Below are positions 1-7,955 of a DNA stretch of 17,099 nt, piece after piece. The DNA is from VAUL01 sp964603155 (lineage in GTDB: Bacteria; Desulfobacterota; Desulfuromonadia; Desulfuromonadales; BM103). Position 1 is the first letter of the stretch; every line of letters begins with the position of its first letter. Position numbers and translations under genes: made by a program. The notes under the pieces are model-generated. The model had not been told where the DNA came from, ran no database searches, and saw only the letters and a list, made by a program, of their open reading frames with translations. Where the stretch lies: contig CAZRTZ010000055.1 in the NCBI GenBank assembly GCA_964603155.1, forward strand, positions 1 to 17,099, given 5' to 3'.

Positions 1-972
1 GTGCCTGCCGATACGGTTTCCACCGCAGAGCCCGGCCCCTTCGATCTGCCGGTGCAGGCTGCCGGCTCGATCCGCATCGGCGAGGGCGGGTGGAAAGGGC
101 TGACGGTCAGGAATTTTCTCGCCGACTATGAGCTGCGCGACAACCGCCTGGATATCCGTCGCATGACCGGCGATTTTGCCGGCGGTTCGTTCAGCAATAC
201 GGCCAGCATCGACCTGCGCCAGCCGGGTCTGGCCTACAGTGTCGTCGTCACCTTAAGAGGGGTCGAGATGCAGAGTCTGCTGCCGGCGCTCTCTACGGCC
301 GCCGCGAACAGCCTTTACGGCCGCCTCGACTTGAACGGCCAGGTGACCGGGCGCGGCACCCGCTGGAACAATGTCAGCCGCAATCTGAGCGGCGATCTGG
401 CCCTGGCCCTAGCCGACGGCAAGCTGGTCAGCCCGGCGCTGGTCAAGGGCTTTGCCAACTTCCTGCAGATTCCCGGCCTCGACGTGATCGCGTTCCGTGA
501 TCTCCGCGGCAAGGCGCATCTGGTCAACGGCAAGGCCGAGGTCGACAGTCTGCTCATCAGCGACCGGATCCGCCTCTTTCCGCGCGGCACTCTGGGGCTC
601 GACGGCAGCCTGAACCTCTCCGTCGATACGCGCCTGGCTCCCGAACTGACCGCGCGCATCGACCAGCGCGGCAAGCTGACCCGCTACCTGACCGATGCCG
701 ACGGCTGGACGCAAATCCCCTTGCTCCTCTCGGGCACCGTGCAGGCGCCCCGCTACGGCCTCGACCCGAAAGGGGTGCAGGCCCAGGCCGGCAAGGTCCT
801 GCAGCAGGAGCTGCAGCGCGGGCTGGAGAAGCTCCTCAAGCCCAAATCGCCTCCGCAGCAGGAGCCGCCTCCGGCACCGCAGCAGGCATTCGAGCCGGCC
901 AACCCACCACCGGGCAGCCCGACCCAGCAGCTTCTCGACGAGTCGCTCAAGCGCTTGTTCAGAAAGCGCTAG
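1..972 (+). CDS. AsmA-like envelope protein, C-terminal part (5' end outside window)
   Basis: The frame is open from the first base of the window, so the GTG at position 1 is probably internal and the N-terminus is missing. The 323 visible residues read as the C-terminal part of the AsmA family: alternating short beta strands, repeated 'G.l.l.dG.l' units, a helical stretch containing FANFLQIPGLD, and the typical late 'LLLSGTVQAPRYGLD' strand. The last ~45 residues are rich in Pro and Gln and end in a basic tail. AsmA-family proteins are inner-membrane-anchored proteins with a long beta groove facing the periplasm, linked to envelope biogenesis and lipid transport; that role is family knowledge. 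The stop TAG is at 970-972. The next gene starts 65 bp later on the same strand. Family call fairly sure; subfamily not determined. Confidence 0.75.
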   Translation: MPADTVSTAEPGPFDLPVQAAGSIRIGEGGWKGLTVRNFLADYELRDNRLDIRRMTGDFAGGSFSNTASIDLRQPGLAYSVVVTLRGVEMQSLLPALSTAAANSLYGRLDLNGQVTGRGTRWNNVSRNLSGDLALALADGKLVSPALVKGFANFLQIPGLDVIAFRDLRGKAHLVNGKAEVDSLLISDRIRLFPRGTLGLDGSLNLSVDTRLAPELTARIDQRGKLTRYLTDADGWTQIPLLLSGTVQAPRYGLDPKGVQAQAGKVLQQELQRGLEKLLKPKSPPQQEPPPAPQQAFEPANPPPGSPTQQLLDESLKRLFRKR

Positions 973-1037
973 TCTGTGACATTTTCTGACGCACGGTGAA
1001 GGCACGATCATGGTGAAACCGATACTGCGGGGACGCC

Positions 1038-2324
1038 ATGGTCGACTTCCAGAAGCTGCTGGCCAAAACCGAAATTCTGGCGGCCGCCGCCCGTTACGAC
1101 GTTTCCTGTGCGTCGAGCGGCAGCCGGCGCCCCCGGCAAAGCGGCCTTGGCAGCGGACTGCCTGCCGGGGTCTGTCACAGCTGGTCGGCGGACGGCCGCT
1201 GCATCTCCCTGCTCAAGCTGCTCCTCTCCAATGCCTGCGCCTACGATTGCGCCTACTGCGTCAACCGCTGCAGCAACGACGGCCCGCGTGCGACACTGAG
1301 TGCCCGCGAAGTCGCGGAACTGACCGTCAACTTCTACCGCCGCAACTACATCGAGGGATTGTTCCTCAGTACCGGTGTCTTCACCACGCCTGACGAGACC
1401 ATGGAACGGATGGTCGAGGCGGTGCGGCTGCTGCGCGAGGAGTACTGCTTCCACGGCTACATCCATCTCAAGCTGGTCCCCGGAGCCAGTCCGCTGCTGG
1501 TCGAGCGTGCCGGCCGACTGGCCGACCGGGTCAGCGTCAACATCGAACTGCCGACCGCAGCAAGCCTGCAGCGGCTCGCTCCGGACAAGGACCGCGAGGC
1601 GATCCTTGCGCCCATGCGCCAGGCGGCCGCAGGGATTGCGGCGGCCCGTGCCGGGCGCAAGGGGAAGCGGCCGCCTCCGGTTTTCGCCCCGGCCGGGCAG
1701 AGCACCCAGCTGATCGTCGGCGCCACCCCCGAGAGCGACCGCGAGATTCTGACGCTGAGCGCGGCCCTCTACCGGCACGTGCAGATGAAGCGCGTCTACT
1801 ATTCGGCCTACGTGCCGGTCGGTGCCGGGAACCGCCTGCCGGCTCCGGCGACGCCGCCGCTGCTGCGCGAGCACCGGCTCTACCAGGCCGACTGGTTGCT
1901 GCGCTTCTACGGCTTCCGGGTCGAGGAACTGCTCGATGCGGAACGACCGCAGCTCGATTTGCATCTCGATCCCAAGGCGGCCTGGGCGCTGGCCCACCCG
2001 GAGCTCTTCCCGGTCGACGTCCAGCAGGCCGATCTGCACCTGCTGTTCAGGGTGCCGGGGATCGGCGTGCGTTCGGCACGGCGCATCGTCACCGCGCGCC
2101 GCCACGGGCGCCTCGATGCCGAAGGGCTGTGCCGCCTCGGCGTGGTACTGAAGCGCGCCCGCTGGTTCCTGACAGCGAAAGGACGCTCTCTCGGCGATGA
2201 AGCCTGGCGACCGGAGCGGGTGCGTCGCCTGCTGCTCGAACCGCCGCCGGCGCCATCGACAGCCATGCCGAGCGCACAACTGTCGCTCTTTCCGCCGTCT
2301 TCCGTGATCACCGGGGAGTTGTAA
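1038..2324 (+). CDS. Putative DNA modification/repair radical SAM protein (TIGR03916 type)
   Basis: 428 residues. The N-terminus (residues ~8-30, ending YDVSCASSGSRR) is characteristic of the TIGR03916 family. The radical SAM cluster motif CAYDCAYC lies at residues 67-74 (Cys67, Cys71, Cys74) and should hold a 4Fe-4S cluster that cleaves S-adenosylmethionine. Near residues 335-385 a helix-hairpin-helix segment (RVPGIGVRSARRI) suggests non-specific DNA binding. The start at 1038 fits the family's N-terminus; no strong Shine-Dalgarno is visible. The stop TAA is followed after one base by the ATG of the next gene, so the two are translationally coupled. The family is recurrently paired with TIGR03915 proteins and is predicted, not shown, to act on DNA. 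Substrate and reaction are unknown. Confidence 0.9.
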   Translation: MVDFQKLLAKTEILAAAARYDVSCASSGSRRPRQSGLGSGLPAGVCHSWSADGRCISLLKLLLSNACAYDCAYCVNRCSNDGPRATLSAREVAELTVNFYRRNYIEGLFLSTGVFTTPDETMERMVEAVRLLREEYCFHGYIHLKLVPGASPLLVERAGRLADRVSVNIELPTAASLQRLAPDKDREAILAPMRQAAAGIAAARAGRKGKRPPPVFAPAGQSTQLIVGATPESDREILTLSAALYRHVQMKRVYYSAYVPVGAGNRLPAPATPPLLREHRLYQADWLLRFYGFRVEELLDAERPQLDLHLDPKAAWALAHPELFPVDVQQADLHLLFRVPGIGVRSARRIVTARRHGRLDAEGLCRLGVVLKRARWFLTAKGRSLGDEAWRPERVRRLLLEPPPAPSTAMPSAQLSLFPPSSVITGEL

Positions 2325-2325
2325 G

Positions 2326-3060
2326 ATGATCGTGCGCTACGATGGCACACTGGCCGGATTGCTGACGGTCTGCGGCCGGGTGGCCTCCGGTTCGCTGCCG
2401 GAGCCGGAGGGGATTCAGCGTCCTCCCTATCCTGATGCCGGGCTGTTCGACGCGGTCGTCCCGGTCGAAGCCGATTCCGCAACGGCTGCGCAGCTGTGCG
2501 CCAGGGTCTGCCGGGATATCTCGCCGCGCAGCTTTGGTTATCTGCGTCAGGCCTTCCTTTCCGAGCAACCGGGGATCGAGTTGTCAATTTCCCGTTATCT
2601 GGCCTTCGGCTGGAAGGTCGGTGCGCAACTCGACTGTCACCTCGCTCAGGCTGATGTGCATGCCGTACACTGCTGGGCACGGCGCACCGCACATGAGGCC
2701 CATCGCCTGCAGGGATTGGCGCGCTTTCGCGAGACGGCTGACGGCACCTGGTACGCACCGGTGCGCCCGGATGCCAACGTAGTGCCGCTGCTGGCCCGGC
2801 ATTTTGCCCGGCGACTCGATCGGCCGTGGCTTTTGCACGATGTCGGTCGCGGGATCGGCGCCCTTGGCCGGGACGGCCGCTTCGTGCTCGGTACGCTGGA
2901 GTGCCGGGACGAGATGCGCTGGTCTGCCGAGGAGGAGAGCTGGCAACGGCTGTGGCGGGGATTCCATCGGCACATCGCCATTCCCGAGCGCGCCAGCCGT
3001 TGTCGCCAGCGCAGGTTCATGCCGGTAAAATATTGGGAGTACCTGGTGGAAATGGGTTGA
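2326..3060 (+). CDS. TIGR03915-type partner of the radical SAM protein, probable DNA metabolism protein
   Basis: 244 residues. The start ATG at 2326 comes one base after the stop of the radical SAM gene, with a GGGGAG ribosome-binding sequence just before. The sequence follows the TIGR03915/DUF4130 pattern: an N-terminal 'YDGTLAGLLT' strand, a central AHEAHRLQGLARFRE segment, the signature PLLARHFARRL, then WLLHDVGRGIGAL, and a C-terminal 'RFMPVKYWEYLVEM' end. Family knowledge: such proteins are found next to TIGR03916 radical SAM proteins and are suggested to have a DNA-glycosylase-like role. That role is prediction and no catalytic residue can be assigned here. Length is normal and no damage is seen. 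Confidence 0.88.
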   Translation: MIVRYDGTLAGLLTVCGRVASGSLPEPEGIQRPPYPDAGLFDAVVPVEADSATAAQLCARVCRDISPRSFGYLRQAFLSEQPGIELSISRYLAFGWKVGAQLDCHLAQADVHAVHCWARRTAHEAHRLQGLARFRETADGTWYAPVRPDANVVPLLARHFARRLDRPWLLHDVGRGIGALGRDGRFVLGTLECRDEMRWSAEEESWQRLWRGFHRHIAIPERASRCRQRRFMPVKYWEYLVEMG

Positions 3061-3122
3061 TTGTGGCGGGGAGACAGGCGAAAATCCCGCCTCGATTGAT
3101 TTCGTGTGCCGTGAGGGCCCCA

Positions 3123-4016
3123 ATGCTTCGTCTTGTCGCACTGTTGCTGCTGTCGTCTTTCCCCCTGCTGGTTTCCTGTGCCCCGGTCAGCGGCGTAACG
3201 GCAAAATCCGCCGCGGAGCCACGACCGAAAGTCGCCTTGGTCCTGGGCGGCGGCGCGGCGCGCGGATTTGCGCACATCGGCGTGATCCGGGCGCTGGAGC
3301 AGGAAAAGATTCCGATCGATCTGGTGGTGGGGACCAGCGTCGGCAGCCTGATCGGGGCGATCTACGCCGCCGACCGCAACAGCTTCGAGCTGGAGTGGAC
3401 GGCCTTCACGCTGGCGAAGGATGACCTGTTCGACTACGGGTTGTTCAATGCCCTTGCCGGGATGGGGGTGGCCAAGGGGGAGAAGCTCGAGGGTTTTGTC
3501 AGGAGCCGGATTCCGGTCGCGAACATCGAGGAGTTGAAGATCCCCTTCGCGGCGGTGGCTGCGGACCTGAACCGCGGGTCGCTGGTGGTGCTGAATTCCG
3601 GGCCGGTCGGGCGGGCGGTGCGCGCCAGCAGTGCCATTCCCGGGGTGTTTCAACCGGTGGAACATCAGGGGAAACTGTTGGTCGATGGTGGCATCATCGA
3701 CAACGTGCCGGTTTCGGTCGCCCGACAGCTGGGGGCCGATATCGTGATAGCCGTGGATATCGGCAAGCAGGTCAGCAATTTCAACATCGACAACATTATC
3801 GACGTGATGCTGCAAGCGATCACCATCATGGGGGCCGAAAACGCCAGGACCAAGAAGGTCGCCGCCGATGTGCTGATCGCCCCGAACGTCGGCGACCTCG
3901 GCATGCTTGACTTCACCCAGAAGAAGCGCTGCATGCAGGCCGGGATCGAGGCCACGCAGCAGGCGCTGCCCGAGATCCGGGAGAAAATCAGGGCCTGGCA
4001 GGATGCCCGTTCCTGA
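3123..4016 (+). CDS. Patatin-like phospholipase (RssA/NTE type), lipoprotein
   Basis: 297 residues from the ATG at 3123. The frame is open further upstream, but this start places a lipoprotein signal at the very N-terminus: a hydrophobic stretch, then LVSC with the lipid-accepting Cys at residue 19. The patatin core follows directly: oxyanion motif GGGAARG (residues 42-48), nucleophile elbow GTSVG with Ser72, and the catalytic Asp in VDGG (Asp188). Together these form the Ser-Asp dyad of patatin-type lipid acyl hydrolases. It probably sits on the periplasmic face of a membrane and acts on phospholipids or lysophospholipids; the natural substrate cannot be read from sequence. The preceding gene ends 62 bp upstream; the spacer holds a GGCGGG/CCCGCC inverted repeat (3065-3070, 3086-3091) without a T-run. 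Confidence 0.88.
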   Translation: MLRLVALLLLSSFPLLVSCAPVSGVTAKSAAEPRPKVALVLGGGAARGFAHIGVIRALEQEKIPIDLVVGTSVGSLIGAIYAADRNSFELEWTAFTLAKDDLFDYGLFNALAGMGVAKGEKLEGFVRSRIPVANIEELKIPFAAVAADLNRGSLVVLNSGPVGRAVRASSAIPGVFQPVEHQGKLLVDGGIIDNVPVSVARQLGADIVIAVDIGKQVSNFNIDNIIDVMLQAITIMGAENARTKKVAADVLIAPNVGDLGMLDFTQKKRCMQAGIEATQQALPEIREKIRAWQDARS

Positions 4017-4067
4017 TCCGGTCGCAGTGATGCACCTGGCGGTTGTACTGGTAATCGAGGTTTTTTC

Positions 4068-4820
4068 GTGACCATCGAGGCGTTTATTCTCTCCTGGTCG
4101 GGCGTGCATCAAAACAGCCTGGCAATCGCCCGGGCTCTTGCCTGTCATGTCGACTGCCTGACCCTCGTATACAGCGATCGTGACACCGGTTTCGTCCTGG
4201 AGACGGATTATCCGGCAATCAGGACGCCGGATGCCTGCTTTTTCGCCGGCAAATTCAAGGCCTGTCTGGATGCCTGCACGGCAGACGTGATGCTGGTCAT
4301 CACCGGCGACGTCTCCTGTAACGACTGGGCGCAACTGGCGGACAAGTGTCGGGCGGATTTCGGGTCTTTTGACCGGCTGGGTCTCTGGGCGCCGCTGATC
4401 GATCATTCCTCATGGAAACTGGCGCAGACCTGCCTCGAGCGGCTGGCGGATTCCTCGCTGTGCAAGGTGGCACAGACCGATTCGATCGTGTTTGCCGTGA
4501 GCCGGCCGGTCATGACGAGGATGAAGCGCTTCGACTACCGCAGCAATACCTACGGCTGGGGGATCGACTGGGCTGCGGTTGCCTGCTGCTATGCGAACGG
4601 CCTGTTTGCCGCCGTCGATGAAAGCATCCTCGTCGACCACCCACGGCAAACGGCTTATGAGGAGAGCGCCTGCATTGTGCAGATGCACGAATTTCTACGG
4701 CAACTGGAGCAAGGCGAATTGCGCGCCTACCTGAAGTTGCAGACTCGCCTCAGGAGCAGTACCGATCCGCTTCCGCCCGGTGCCGAGATCCCCCCGTGGT
4801 GTTCGCTGACCGGCGATTGA
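4068..4820 (+). CDS. GT-A-like protein, possible glycosyltransferase, function unknown
   Basis: 250 residues, starting with GTG at 4068 seven bases after a CGAGG ribosome-binding sequence. I cannot assign a named family firmly. The layout resembles a small nucleotide-sugar-type (GT-A) fold: an N-terminal strand and helix, a 'VMLVITGDVSCNDW' strand near residues 74-87 with Asp81 where such enzymes carry a metal-binding acid, and YGWGIDWAAVACCYANGL near 162-179, like the acceptor/base region. It ends with a Cys-containing tail. No signal peptide or membrane segment is seen. It stands between a patatin lipoprotein and an alpha/beta hydrolase, which says little about its substrate. Real gene on length, codon use and spacing; function low confidence. 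Confidence 0.7.
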   Translation: MTIEAFILSWSGVHQNSLAIARALACHVDCLTLVYSDRDTGFVLETDYPAIRTPDACFFAGKFKACLDACTADVMLVITGDVSCNDWAQLADKCRADFGSFDRLGLWAPLIDHSSWKLAQTCLERLADSSLCKVAQTDSIVFAVSRPVMTRMKRFDYRSNTYGWGIDWAAVACCYANGLFAAVDESILVDHPRQTAYEESACIVQMHEFLRQLEQGELRAYLKLQTRLRSSTDPLPPGAEIPPWCSLTGD

Positions 4821-4880
4821 CGCCATTCCCCTGTTGCATGAATTCATGATATGGTGCGCCATCAACCCACAGGGGGAGAG

Positions 4881-5426
4881 ATGAGCGTTACCGTCTGCTT
4901 TTGCCATGGTCGCGAGAGTGGCCCGTGGGGGACCAAGATCCGTCGCCTGGCCCTGGTCGCCGAGCGCTTCGGTGCGCGTGTGCTCAGCGTCGATGACCGC
5001 GACACCCAGGACGCCGACGAGCGGGTCCGACGCCTGGTGGCCAGACGCGATGAGCTTGGCAGCCCGCTGATCCTGGTCGGTTCCAGCATGGGGGGGTATG
5101 TCGCGGCGGTGGCGGCAGCGGAGTTGCAGCCGGCCGGGCTCTTTCTGCTGGCACCCGCCATCGGGCTTCCCGGATACCGGGTTGCCGATCCCGAATTTGC
5201 CGTGCCGCATCTTGCCATCGTGCACGGGTGGGACGACCACATCGTGCCGCTGGTCAATGTGCAGGCCTTTGCTGCGGCCCATCGCGCCGTGTTGCACGTT
5301 CTTCCTGACGATCACATCCTGCAGCAGGAACTCGATCGCATCGCCCGGCTGTTCGCCGATTTCCTTGCCGACTGTCTCGGGCGCATCGAGTCGCGCCCGG
5401 AGCGTGAACTGGTTGCCGCCTTGTAG
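4881..5426 (+). CDS. Small alpha/beta hydrolase (YqiA-like size)
   Basis: 181 residues from the ATG at 4881, chosen because AGGGGGAGAG lies right before it; an in-frame ATG at 4851 lacks such a site. An N-terminal 'CHGRESGP' loop resembles the oxyanion HG motif. The nucleophile elbow GSSMGG is at residues 67-72 with Ser69. A 'HGWDDHIVP' segment supplies the likely acid Asp118 or Asp119, and DDHIL supplies His145. The full triad of a serine esterase/thioesterase fold is therefore present, at a length near the small YqiA-type hydrolases. No signal peptide, so cytoplasmic. The substrate is unknown. tlyA follows 14 bp downstream on the same strand, so co-transcription is likely. Confidence 0.85.
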   Translation: MSVTVCFCHGRESGPWGTKIRRLALVAERFGARVLSVDDRDTQDADERVRRLVARRDELGSPLILVGSSMGGYVAAVAAAELQPAGLFLLAPAIGLPGYRVADPEFAVPHLAIVHGWDDHIVPLVNVQAFAAAHRAVLHVLPDDHILQQELDRIARLFADFLADCLGRIESRPERELVAAL

Positions 5427-5440
5427 GACGGTTTGCACGG

Positions 5441-6187
5441 ATGCCTGTCAAGGAACGCCTCGACAAACTGCTGGTTGATCGCGGCCTGGCCGCCTCCCGT
5501 GAGCGGGCCCGGGCACTGATCCTGGCCGGGCAGGTGGTGGTCGGCGAGCATGCCGTCGACAAGGCCGGAGTGAAAGTCGATTGCGATGTCCCGCTGCGCC
5601 TCAAAGGGGAGGACCTCCCTTTCGTGTCGCGCGGCGGGGTCAAGCTGGCCCACGCTCTCGAGGCGTTTGCCCTGGAGGTCGCCGGGCGGACGGCCATCGA
5701 TGTCGGCGCCTCCACTGGCGGTTTCACCGACTGCCTGCTGCAGCGCGGCGCGGCGAAGGTCTTCGCCGTCGATGTCGGCTACGGCCAGCTGGCCTGGAAG
5801 CTGCGCGAGGATTCGCGGGTTGTTTCGCTGGAACGCACCAACATCCGCCAGCTGACCCCTGACCGCTTAAGCGCTGTTCCCGATCTGGCGGTGATCGATG
5901 CCTCGTTCATCTCCCTCGACAAAATCCTGCCGCCGACGCTGGCCCTTCTTCCCGCCGGTGGTGAAGTGGTCGCCCTGATCAAGCCGCAGTTCGAAGTCGG
6001 CCGGGGGCAGGTGGGGAAGGGCGGCGTGGTGCGCGATCCCGGCCAGCACGAAGCCGTGGTCGAACGTGTGCGCATGGAAGCCGAGTCCCTGGGGTGCACG
6101 GTGCTCGGCGTTACCGAGAGCCCGCTTCTGGGGCAGAAGGGGAACCGGGAGTTCCTCATCCATCTTCGCAAGGGGGGCGTGGCATGA
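5441..6187 (+). CDS. tlyA: TlyA family rRNA 2'-O-methyltransferase (hemolysin A family)
   Basis: 248 residues. An N-terminal S4 RNA-binding domain (about residues 5-65, starting LDKLLVDRGLAASRERARALI) is followed by an FtsJ-type SAM-binding domain with DVGASTGGFTDCLL at residues 87-100. The catalytic K-D-K-E set is recognisable: Lys in the RGGVKL segment, Asp in VIDASF (~151), Lys in LIKPQFE (~180) and a later Glu. TlyA enzymes 2'-O-methylate cytidines in 16S and/or 23S rRNA; some have been described as haemolysins, which may be indirect. Length is typical. The stop overlaps the ATG of the next gene (ATGA), so translation is coupled to the tetrapyrrole methylase. Confidence 0.93.
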   Translation: MPVKERLDKLLVDRGLAASRERARALILAGQVVVGEHAVDKAGVKVDCDVPLRLKGEDLPFVSRGGVKLAHALEAFALEVAGRTAIDVGASTGGFTDCLLQRGAAKVFAVDVGYGQLAWKLREDSRVVSLERTNIRQLTPDRLSAVPDLAVIDASFISLDKILPPTLALLPAGGEVVALIKPQFEVGRGQVGKGGVVRDPGQHEAVVERVRMEAESLGCTVLGVTESPLLGQKGNREFLIHLRKGGVA

Positions 6188-6951
6188 ACCGGGTCTACTT
6201 TCTCGGCGCCGGTCCGGGCGATCCCGATCTCCTCACGCTGCGCGCCGCCCGCCTGCTCGCCGAGTCTGCAACCGTTTTTGCCCCGGTGCCCTTCGAGCAG
6301 ACCTTCGCTGCGCATCTGCCCGGCAAAACGGTGTTGATCCCCTTCGACTATTACTTCCGCGAACTGCTCGACCTCATCGAGCACCAGCTTGCCTCTGGTC
6401 CGGTGGCTTTCCTGGTCCCCGGCGATCTGACCTTCTACTCTCCGTTTCAGGCGCTGGTCGATGCGTTGGGGGAGAAAGCCGTGGTCGTCCCCGGTGTGGG
6501 CACGGCCAACGCGGCAGCCGCCCATCTGAAAAAGACCCTCGATCTCCCCGGGGTCTGCAGCCGGGCCGTTCTCGCCTCGCCACGCACCCTCGGCGACAGC
6601 CCGGGCGCCCCGACCATGGGCGATCTGGCTGCACCGGGGGTCACGCTGCTGATCTACATGAACAATGTCCCGCTGGATGAACTGGTGGCGCAACTGCGCC
6701 GCGGTTACGGCAGCAACGTGGCGATCGCCCTTCTTCACCGCCTCGGCCTCCCCGGCGAGGAGGTGGTGGAGGGGACGCTCGACGACATTGTTGCCAGAGT
6801 CGGTGACCGGGATTTTTTCAATCTCAACAGTCCCGACAGGCGACCGGCCCTGACCCTGGTGCTGGTCGGCGACAGCCTGCGCACGGTGGCCGACGGCAGT
6901 TGGTGGGACCATCGGCGCGAGCACATCTGGAAGTTCAGGGGAGGAGAATAG
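6184..6951 (+). CDS. CobM-like tetrapyrrole methylase family SAM methyltransferase
   Basis: 255 residues; the ATG at 6184 overlaps the tlyA stop by four bases. The tetrapyrrole methylase signature GAGPGDP is at residues 8-14, followed by LLTLRAARLL. Further on come VPGDLTFYSP, the VVPGVGTANAAAAHL loop and a C-terminal half (YMNNVPLDEL, GYGSNVAIALLHR, EEVVEGTLDDI, LVLVGDSL) that follows precorrin-4 C11-methyltransferases (CobM/CbiF) most closely. In CobM the product is a methylated corrin-ring intermediate of vitamin B12. No other cobalamin gene is in the window, and it sits between an rRNA methylase and a U32 protein, so a non-B12 role is possible. Family sure, exact reaction uncertain. The stop codon directly abuts the next start. 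Confidence 0.85.
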   Translation: MNRVYFLGAGPGDPDLLTLRAARLLAESATVFAPVPFEQTFAAHLPGKTVLIPFDYYFRELLDLIEHQLASGPVAFLVPGDLTFYSPFQALVDALGEKAVVVPGVGTANAAAAHLKKTLDLPGVCSRAVLASPRTLGDSPGAPTMGDLAAPGVTLLIYMNNVPLDELVAQLRRGYGSNVAIALLHRLGLPGEEVVEGTLDDIVARVGDRDFFNLNSPDRRPALTLVLVGDSLRTVADGSWWDHRREHIWKFRGGE

Positions 6952-7911
6952 ATGCGCCTTCTCTCCCCGGTCGACAACCTGGCGGAAACCCCGGGTCTCC
7001 TGCAAGCAGGCGCCGACGAGCTTTACGGCGGCTATGTGCCGCCGGAGTGGACCGAGCGCTACAGCCTGCTGGCATCGCTCAACCAGCGCACCTTCGCCAG
7101 TGCCCAGATCGCCAGCGAAGCCGAGCTGGCGGAGATCATCAAGCTGACCCATGGCTCCGGCAAAACCTTCGCCCTGACCCTCAACGCGCCGTTTTACAGC
7201 GATGAGCAGCTGCCGCTATTGCTCGACTATGTCGACACCATGGTCGGGCTCGGCGTCGACGGGCTCATTCTGGCCGATCTCGGCCTGCTGCGTCTGCTGC
7301 GGGGGCGCCACCCGCAGGTCGAACTGCATGCCAGCACCATGGCGCACATCGGCAACAGCGGTGCCCTGCGTTTTTACGCGCAACTCGGGGTGAAGCGGGC
7401 CATTCTGGAGCGGCATCTGACCGTGGCCGAGATGAGCGCCATCGCCGCCGCCGTCCCCGAAGTGCGCTGCGATGCCTTTCTGCTGGTCGGCAAGTGCCCG
7501 AACACCGAGGGGTTGTGCACGTTTCATCATGTCAGCCCGGAGCGGGTCTGGGCATGCGAGTTGCCGTACCGGATCGAGCCGCTGCAGCCGCCTTCGGCGG
7601 CACTGACTGCGGCCATGGCCCGCCAGGCCAGCTGGTCGGCCACCGATCGTCGCCACGGTTGCGGGCTCTGTGCCATTCCCCTGCTGCGCCAGGGGGGGAT
7701 CGACGGCTTGAAGCTAGTCGGGCGCGGCGCACCGGCGGCCCAGAAAGTGCGCAACCTGGTGCTGGCCGGAGAATTCCTGCAACTGGCTGAATCGATAAAT
7801 GATTTCGCAGAATACCGGCGACAGGCCAGAATTGCCCACCGGCGACGATTTGGCGCTGGATGTCACCAGAATATCTGCTATTATCCGGAACTGTTGGATT
7901 CCGACCTTTAA
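6952..7911 (+). CDS. Peptidase U32 family protein, probable Fe-S protein
   Basis: 319 residues; the ATG at 6952 follows the previous stop without a gap and has a GGGGAGGAG ribosome-binding site. The fold pattern is that of U32 proteins (LLQAGADELYGGYV; a TIM-barrel-like series with GVDGLILADLGLL and ELHASTMAHIGN). Cysteines at 173, 182, 189, 202, 237, 240, 304 and 309 cluster in the C-terminal half (KCPNTEGLC, HGCGLC, GCHQNIC). U32 relatives such as UbiU/UbiV bind a 4Fe-4S cluster through four Cys and take part in O2-independent hydroxylation, and others modify tRNA; that is family knowledge. Here eight Cys are available, so a cluster is likely but its ligands are not resolved. It is likely co-transcribed with the methylase. 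Confidence 0.85.
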   Translation: MRLLSPVDNLAETPGLLQAGADELYGGYVPPEWTERYSLLASLNQRTFASAQIASEAELAEIIKLTHGSGKTFALTLNAPFYSDEQLPLLLDYVDTMVGLGVDGLILADLGLLRLLRGRHPQVELHASTMAHIGNSGALRFYAQLGVKRAILERHLTVAEMSAIAAAVPEVRCDAFLLVGKCPNTEGLCTFHHVSPERVWACELPYRIEPLQPPSAALTAAMARQASWSATDRRHGCGLCAIPLLRQGGIDGLKLVGRGAPAAQKVRNLVLAGEFLQLAESINDFAEYRRQARIAHRRRFGAGCHQNICYYPELLDSDL

Positions 7912-7955
7912 CCCGGGCTGACTCTCTGGTCTTTTCGTCGAACAAGGGGCCATTC

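Noticed and set aside
2646..4406. 586-codon open frame on the - strand
   Set aside because: It is antisense to three well-supported genes and has no family resemblance; an effect of high GC content.
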